The notes below the pieces were generated by a model. The model saw only the letters and a list, made by a program, of their open reading frames with translations, ran no database searches and had not been told where the DNA came from. Positions 13,101 to 22,100 of a DNA stretch of 64,000 bases are shown one piece after another. The translations under genes were made by a program, and so were the position numbers. The first letter of the stretch is position 1. The number at the start of each line of letters is the position of its first letter. The DNA comes from Agapetus fuscipes (lineage: Eukaryota; Arthropoda; Insecta; Trichoptera; Glossosomatidae). The stretch lies in assembly GCA_951799405.1 (NCBI GenBank), contig OX637339.1, positions 11,470,001 through 11,534,000 of the forward strand, written 5' to 3'.

Positions 13101-16100
13101 CCGAACAGGAGTTTTAGAAAAATATACTTCAATGAATTTTTCGGTGTATTTTTTTTCGGGGGCTCAGGTTTTTAACACATTCACGACAAAGGGGACACCC
13201 AAAGACTTTTTAGAAATTAGTTAAAGAATATATTTACTTTTTTTTGGGTCCAAATCAAAAGGGGCCTCCGGGACCAAGGTAAGTTGTATGAAATTGTATA
13301 GAAAAATATTTCAAATATTTTTTTACAAAAAGGACAAGACGAATTTCCCTCCAACAAGTGTCCTCACAGAGTATGTAGGTTTATAGAGAGCGGTCTTAGA
13401 ACAAAAAAAATGTAACCAAGTAGTATTATTTTTATATGAAACGATGGATAGCGCCAGTAACTACCCTACGTGTCTAGACAATACTAAACTATCATAATAA
13501 TATCATTCTATATTATTACTTTTCTACTCAGTTGGCGAAGTAAATAAAAACAATTGAAGATGGTTAAACATATTTTATTTTAAAAAAACTTCAAATAGCA
13601 CAACCAAATTACATTACAACAATTGATTATAAATTACATCTATGTTATAAATACATTTTCTTCTTTTTTAATGTGTTATAATTATTTTTACAATTTTTTT
13701 CTTTCATATATACATTGTGACTTGCTCAATTCAAATTTAATAATTATGTCCATAATCTAAGGATATATCACCCTTAAGATTTACATTAAATGTATTCCCA
13801 CAAGTAGACACATTTAAGTTCACACTTATTTAGTTAAACTTTTCTAAAAAAACAGTTCTTCCTTTCACACAGAAAGTACAGTCCTTCATTTCATACAAAA
13901 AGTACAGTTCACCTAAACTTTTTGTTTTTTCCAGTAAGTGCATTACTAATCGTGAAATAGAAACGAATCCGATTACTTTAACTCCGTGTTAAAACACAAC
14001 AACGGCGACTGAACATTGTAAATTGCAAAATCACAAAATTTAAAGAATTTTCAAAAGGGTAGCGCTCCAGACATGTGACCCAATCGGAGCTCTGATTGGT
14101 CGGAGAGACTGTGACTGTGAATAACTATCCAAATAATGTTGCCCGGAACAAAAATATGCCCTAAGTTTCCTAGGCATGAGTGTCCTCCCGAACAGATTTC
14201 TCAAAAATTAACGTAAAAAATCGTCAGTCATCGGTTTGGTTCGTAATAAGTATATCGCCACCGTAAAGGTACAACTGAATATGTGCTGATTCACAGATTT
14301 GAGAAATTGTGGATTAAATATTTTATTGGGGGTAACTTCTCATAGTTAGTGAACTAATGATAAGGAAGTGCTCATGAAACACTTCTAAACTACAGGATTG
14401 TAACACTCTTACGGGGATTTTCTTAGATATTTTAGTCGTCAGTTGAGCCCACGCTTTGACAAACTAATGACGCATTTGTATGAAGACTTGTCAATCCAAG
14501 ATGGCCGCAAGTGAACAGCTGATTTGTCTTCACACAAATAGTACAAAATTCAGTAGGTAAGAATGACCGTGCTGATGAAACTTCCATCCCAGGCACCATT
14601 ATTTTGACAAAGCGTGGGCTCAACCGACGACTAAAATGTCTAAGGATAGCCCGCATGTGTTTTCTCTCATAGGAAATAGTGAAAAAGATGCATTAATCTG
14701 AGAAACCCTGCATGTTTTATGTATTGATATATTTTTTAGTTAGCGCGTTAGGGGGTTTAGGTGGGCCTTCTGACTTTCCCCGCACCAGGGCCCCAGTGGT
14801 CTTAATCCAGGCCTGCCTGTAATCAGTTTTTTTACATGCCAGTACATAAACATACTCACCTTTAATGTGATGCAGTCATGGACGCAGTATGGAGTATCCG
14901 TTATAATGCATGGATGTCTCGTCATCACATATATTATGTATGTATAATTTACAGCAACTTACAATGTATAAACTACACGTGTTGCAAGTATAATGGTAGA
15001 TATTGCCATTAATACATTCACTTAATGGAACAATGAATAAATCAATGGACTAAGTGGGTGAATCATCCTCCCACGTTGAACGTACTATTTATTCTGCTAA
15101 ACTTTGGTAAAAGAGCACACAAAGCTAATCTCATACACATAGGCTGAGTACTGAATGGAAATTATTAGATTATCTAGATTTTCGGAAATGAAAAATAAAA
15201 ATAAAATTTGTTAGCATGGTTTATTTTATGCACAACCAGTTTCGGGAGAAGCAGTACCTCCCATCTTCAGGAGTTAAATGAAACTATTTTTTAATTAATT
15301 TCATTTGACACCTGCAGATAGGAGGTACTGCTTCTCCCGAAACTGGTCGTGCATAAAATAAACCCATACTTAAGTGAGTTTTAACAGATTTCATTTGTAT
15401 TTTAAATTTATAACAATTAGATTCATTACCTAAAGATATACCTACTGCGCTTTGATACACTCCTACAGCAAAAGAGCTTTTGCAGAGACGATGCTTTATG
15501 TCGAAAAGATCGCTTTGTAAGCTACATATATATAATCTAAGTTTCTAATATTGAAATTTATGGCTCATATTTAATGTATGTTCGCAAGCAGGCACACGTA
15601 AGTTCACGCTCACACATGCCGAATGTGTACATACAAAATAAACCAAATCTCACATGAACATAAACTTTGCAAATCCTGCCACCTTTCCCTTAAACAGGGG
15701 TGACATTGGTCCCCAAGTTTTTACAGCATTAGAATCAGTCTCATACCAGTCATACCAAACTATTACATCTCTTTAGTTCTTGTCTGTCTTATCTCCCACA
15801 GAAGAAATTTCTCATAAGCAATGCTTGTAGACGTATGTGTTGGTACTGGACCAATGTGTCTAATGGATGCGGGAAATTGATTTCGAAAATATGAAAAAAA
15901 AAGAACTCTCACATTATCGTGTTTTACGTTTTTTTCTTATTTCAGATTGTGTAGCAAATGCCATTTAAAGGTCAACTTTGAATTAAATGCCAAATAAGCC
16001 AAACAAGCACTGGGGGGTCGATTAGCCAAAGAAAGCTAATGCAAGAGTTGTCCTTCTTTTTATCTAATGAAAAGTCTAGTAGCGCCTAGTACTCACAGGA

Positions 16101-19100
16101 TAACAAACATTCAGGGAATGCCTGAGAGCTTTCACATGGCTTATCTAGTTACTAGAAAAACCGAGTAGAATGCGTCTGGACTATGTCAGCAATTTCAATG
16201 AGCTCATACTCGTACAATCATTCTGTTCTGTAGTCCGTGGATGATCAGAAGGAAGAGGAGCAGAAAAAAAGAACAAAATTGAAAAATTATGGCTATTCAT
16301 TATTTCTGTTTGTTTACAAGGGATATTGACTTAATTATAGTTTTGTTTACTTCTAAAGTATGTGAGTGCTATCTATCTCTTACTAAGTGCAGTCTTACTT
16401 ATAACCGATAACAAAAATGATAAACACATACGAGCAATAACTCACAGGATGACAAACATAAATACTAATAAAATAAGTTATAATATTTAATAGCAAAATA
16501 AACAGAAACAATTAGTTGTAATCAATCAATGTAATCTATAGAACTACAAGGCTTAAAATTAATGTGTCTAAAATCGAAACTAGCGCCATCGGTACTAACG
16601 TGTAACATCACTTTTGATAGTTCAACGTGAAGTTAGTTGAATTGATTACATTAAAAATTACTCTCCCTCAGCTATTCCCATATTTCCCAATCCCTACATT
16701 AAACATCTTGACACTGGCGCCCCTGCTGAACGCGGGAATCCGCCACAAAGAAGAAGATTACATTAAAGAAGTATTTTGTTATATAAATAAAAATGAATAA
16801 ACATTGATTATAGCGAAAAGATGTAAGTTGAAAGAGGTTGTGAAAATTAAGGTACAAGAGAATGTGATGAGATGGTTTGGGCATGTGGAAAGAATGAAAG
16901 ATGATAGACTGAAAATGTATATATGCAGAGGAAGCGTAAAAGGAAAAGTGACGACCGAGTATGAAGTGATCAGATTGTGAGGAGATCGCGAAAGAATATG
17001 GGATTTACAAAGTGAATGTAAAAGAAGAAAATGTATGAAAACAGTGATGGATATGAGTTAATAGAAAGAGGTATGTGTGGATAGGAAGAAATGTAGGCAA
17101 CTCTGCAGAGGCTCTGGCCACCCATAGTGGAATGGCAACAGAGTAACAGTTACAGTTAGAAGGCCCTAAAATCGTAATAGCGCCCTCACTTAGCTGTCAT
17201 CTAAATTCACTAATATCCGCGTAGCGCCGCGTATTATAATATGTTCATAGGCACTGAAAATAATGACAATGAATGTTGTGACTATAAAGGAAATAACATT
17301 CATTGCTTTGTGGACGCAGCATTTTTTTTCTCCGTCTATAATATGCATCACATCTATGGAAATTATGTTTCATGAATTGATGATTATAATACCTGTTTCT
17401 GATCAGGAAAAAGTAGGCTGGTGAGGTGCATTACCCTTCACGAATTTATTTTTATAAAAAAAGAAGATAAGCAGTCATAATGGCAATCGACACTTTAGAT
17501 GTTGCAACTCCTGAGTAGAGATTTATAAGAAGGAATTTATCTTGTGAGGGAGGAAGCACTCAAGGGTACCAAAGGGCATCGTAGCCAAAAAGCTAAGCCT
17601 GATGGTTAATAAGAGTACGAAATAGCGGTTTAATCTGAAGTGAAAATAGCGAAAGAGATGAAAACAGATCCTAGGCGCTGTGGCCGAGAGGGTTACGTCG
17701 CTTATCTCGACTAGCGTATTTGAAATAAAATAAATCTAACAATAGAGTACCTTCTAGCGTGTTGATGGCTGTGAGGGTGCGCACTGTAACTAAGGTAACC
17801 TGTTGAGTAGGCGCGTGCATAAGGAATAGGCAAATACATTTCGGAATATATATTTTCTCCCATTACTTTAAAAAAAACTCATTTGAAATTGACTGAAGTG
17901 CTAACGATGGCTCCAATCGAACTTAAATATTGAATTTTAAATCTGAATGTCAAGCTGAAATGGGTTTTTACCATTGCCTATACCTTTTAGGCGCATTTGA
18001 CTGTATGGGATGCACGCTCCTGGACAGTAGCGATGATTATTGCCGTAAGAGATGAAAAACAGAGGACAAAGATCCTAGGCGCTATGGCCAAGAGGTCAAG
18101 TCGCTAATCTCGACTAGCGTATTTGAAATACAATACATCTAGCAATAGAGTTCCTCCCAGCGTGTTGATAGTTGTGAGAGTGAACTGTAACTAGGGTAAC
18201 CTATTGTGCACAAAAAAAAACTGGTTGGATTCCCATTAACCATAACTTTGACTCTGGTTCCACAAATGTCATTGATTAGGCACTTTACCCACCTCCACCC
18301 ACCAAGTTCATACAACTCATGCGGAGTCGCTTCACTTGGTGATACTTCACTTGCAATGTTTTTTTGGCGGCGGAAGGCCTTCCCGTTGAAGTTAATCAGC
18401 TAAAGTTACTCTACTCAAGAAAGGAAAAAGAGGATCCTCAAATCAGGGGCTAACGCATGACTCTAAGAAGTCCCACCCTCCCCAGAACGTCGAGGTTACT
18501 GAAGCTAATGTGCCTGACGGGAGCCCTTCATTGACGTGTATCGAACGAGTTGCCATCCGCGCTGAGCGCAGTAAGTTATGGGTGTACATACGTCAATATG
18601 TATGGGTGTCGCGAGGACTGACTGAGGGCTAATGGTCACCTCTGCCCAGTCTTGAGCCCGCGACTGCGAACTCGTGCCAGGACTGGCAGAAGCGGCGGAA
18701 TGCAAGGTAGTTGGCTCTACTGGCAACGAGGTCCGCGTAGCCGACCGGTCCGGAACCGGCCGGCCGGACTGCGTCGATGAGGAGCTCTCGTTGAGAGTGC
18801 AGCAGAGGGCAATCCCACAGGACGTGCCGCACGTCCTGGGCAATGGGTCCGCACAAACACTCCCCTCCACCCTGAGAGATGACGCCCCGTTCTAAAAGGT
18901 AGTGCGCAAATTTCCCGTGACCAGTGAGGAACTGGCTGGTGAAGTGGTCCGGGACGAGCCACCGCGCAGCCATGCGCTCCCCGATCGACGGAAAAAAGGA
19001 GTAGATGACCTTGTCACACGATGTGACGTCCCAGTACCTTTGCCACTGTGCGTATATAGCGTCGCGAACCGAGTCCCTGACACGCTGCGTCAGGCGTCCA

Positions 19101-22100
19101 TCCGGCGGCGGCGGGATCACCTGATGTTCAAGCTTGGCCGGGAGGCCTCGCCTGAGAGAACCGATAGCGGCGCGGTACTGGAGCTCGAGGTCGAGGGGGA
19201 GCACCCCGGCTAGGGCCGGGAGCGAGTCCGTCGCGGTGGATCGGTACGCTTTTGTCAGGAGGAGCAACGAACTCCTCTGACCGGAAAGCGCCGCGCGTCG
19301 TGCATTTCCACGCCGACACTTGTCCGCCCAGCATGACGCCGCATAAGCGGCGGTGCCGAGGAAGACCGAGTCATAGAGGATGCGGAGTGCACGACCCCGC
19401 AGGCCCCACGACGTGTTCGATAGTCGAGCCATCTTCCCGAATGCGCTATTCGCCTTCTGGGTGATGGCTTTCGCGTGCTCAACGAAGGGGAAGTTGGCGT
19501 TCAGGGAAACGCCCAGGTATACTACGGTCCGCGAGAATTTTACGCGTGTGTCTAGGAACATTATTTTTGGGGGTCTACCGACGTCTAGCTTACCCTTGAG
19601 GAGGATAGCTTCGGTCTTGTGGGGAGCAAAGGAGAGCTTATTATTAACCCCCCAGTCTGCTATGGCGCGGAGGGCTGACTGAGATAGAGATTCCATCTCA
19701 GCACGTGATCCCGCCTCCACAGTGAGAAGCGCATCGTCCGCGTAAGCACGCACCTCGCAGCCCTGGGGGAGAGGGAGAGAGAGAAGATCATCAAACAGGA
19801 TGTTCCAGAGGAGGGGCCCGAGGACTGAGCCCTGGGGGCATCCCCTGGATACATCCCTCTCAATAAGGGTGTGGAAGAATCATCACCACGGTAATTCTTA
19901 CCTAACGAATATCGGTAATATTTGTATGAAGACTAATCAGCTGTTCACTTGCGGCCATCTTGGATTGACAGATCTTCATACAAATATTACCGATATTCGG
20001 TAGGTAAGAATTACCGTGGTGATGAGACTTCCAGCCCAGGCAAAATAGGTTGGTGGATTCCTCCTCACAAATCTATTCAATAAAAAATAACATGAAGTTT
20101 TGATTTCACATATTCACACATTATTAAATCAGATGGTGCTGAGATATGAATAATGCAGATGAGGCAAGTTGAGGCGCGGTTATTAGTATATGAGATTATA
20201 TTAGGGAGACGCCGCGTCCTTACAGATCTGTGAGATCAGAAATAGCTTCCTCCACTGGTCTCCTCCACTTTGTATCGACTGTTGCAACAATGTTGTCCCA
20301 TTACCTAAGCAAGTAACCAACACAATATGTATTCCACTATTCAGAGTTCAGACACAACGCATTCTGCCCGGATTGCCTATATGGATTACCGGACAAACTG
20401 TGTGAAAGCTTTCATACATCTCCTTACACCACGGAGTACTGTCATCTGACTCGGCTCTGGGTAAAAAAAGCATAGAAAAACCGAGCAGAATGTTGGCAAA
20501 ATGCGTCTAGTGTGTAATGGCGCTAACAGTCGTGATATTTATAAACGGAGAAATGATGGTTCAAACAAGTAATATAACGAGACCACAACGACAGCTAGAT
20601 GATTCAGAGGACTGCGGGGAGAAACAGGGGACTTGGAGATGATTAAAAGAGAGGTCCGTAGTCTAGTGGTAACTCTTCGGACTCGTAAATGGAAGGTCGT
20701 GAGTTCGAATCCCGGCGGAGAACAAAAATATAATATTCATATTTTCAAATATGCTCTTCGCTAGGTTGAAAAATTCATAAACCTTTACCAAAGACCGATC
20801 AACAAAGTTCCATCCAGCCTTACAGAAACTGGGTCTTGCTTGAGAATTGGCGCTTTTTACCGACGTTATTCTGCGTTATCCATGAAGGGGTCTCGTGTGG
20901 CGATTTGGGACCTATTTATTTTTACGGATAAGGGGGAAACCCCCACATCAGTTGAAGTGGGGGTTTCCCAGCTCCCGAGGGGCTGGTTGTCATTTCTCGT
21001 GAAGGCTGAGTAAACCTTGTGAGTATTTTTATTTTATGTATGAAATAAACACCGCAACGGGAAATTATTTCTGACACCCTTGATCGAACCATAGCCATGA
21101 TCGAACCTAACGCAAGCATTAACAACTGATCGGCCGACGTACTGCTCACAATCACAAAAGAAGGTAACGACCCTCAGTCCCTCAGAGTGATGCATACATT
21201 TTGATAAGAGCCCATTGTTGAGGGATTAGGAGTGCTGCCCTTGACCCTCGTCATCTGCGCAGCAGGTCACGCATCTTGGGTGTTTAGCAAACCGGTCTCT
21301 CTGAGGATCTGCCCATACCTCACTCACTACCCACGCAAGTATAGGAGATCACATGTCTCAAAGTGATACATCACCACGCTGGACGTCTGGGTCAAAATAC
21401 TGGACATCATCCTGTCATGTATTTATTTTTATTTTATCCTGACAGGGACCAACACATAAAGGCAGAAAAAAGTGTAAAAGATGCATAAGAAAATCAAATT
21501 AAGATTTCAAAGTGAAAATAATTTTTGAAGTTGATTCATTCTTTCATCTCACAAATTACAATTATTCCCTCTGTTCTGTTTTGTTGGCTTTCATTTATTG
21601 CACGCGTGTACATTTATAAACATTCTTAATCCGTCATAAATAATTTTTGGATGATTTATTTAGTGAGCGCTGTTTTTGTGTGTATCACACCTCAAGAGCC
21701 CTCTGCGAGCTTGGTCGTCGCTGTGAAAGCGCCAATTCCCAAGCAAGACCCAGTTGTTGTAAGGTTGGATGGACCTTTCAGTGACCGGTCTTTGGTAAAG
21801 GTCTATGAATTTTTCAACTCAGCGAAGAGCACATTCCAAATATAAATGGTATATTTTTGTGCTCCGCCGGGATCCGAATCCACAACCTTCCATTTACGAG
21901 TCCGAAGTGTTGCCACTGGACTACGGACCGGTCCAAGATGCCAACGACATGCGGTGTACCTGAGCGGTAACCCATCCAAGTACTATCCACGGGAACCGGT
22001 GCTTTCAACATGGTAACGTTATCATGTGTCAACTTTTCTTCTTAGTCTTGTTCCTCATTGCTGAAGGTTGTGACCCGTGAGAAGCAACCACTCTTCTCCA

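Larger units (their letters stand above)
13067..14815. mobile_element. hAT-type non-autonomous element, CAGGCC family, 1.75 kb
   Basis: Termini CAGGCCCGTATTAAGGGC and (inverted) CAGGCCTGGATTAAGACC. A perfect 8-bp duplication CCTGTAAT is at 13059-13066 and 14816-14823. It carries a segment (13.6-14.2 kb) shared with the element at 56-57.5 kb, a copy of family H, and a composite foldback. No transposase frame survives. Confidence 0.85.

Noticed and set aside
18505..19682. Several open frames on both strands in 18.5-19.7 kb
   Set aside because: Shadows of the GC-rich R1-clade RT frame on the minus strand.
20650..20725. Possible tRNA genes at the heads of SINE-X, SINE-Y and 43500-43570
   Set aside because: Boxes A and B are kept, but the acceptor stems do not pair and each is joined to a SINE body; they are SINE heads, not tRNA genes.
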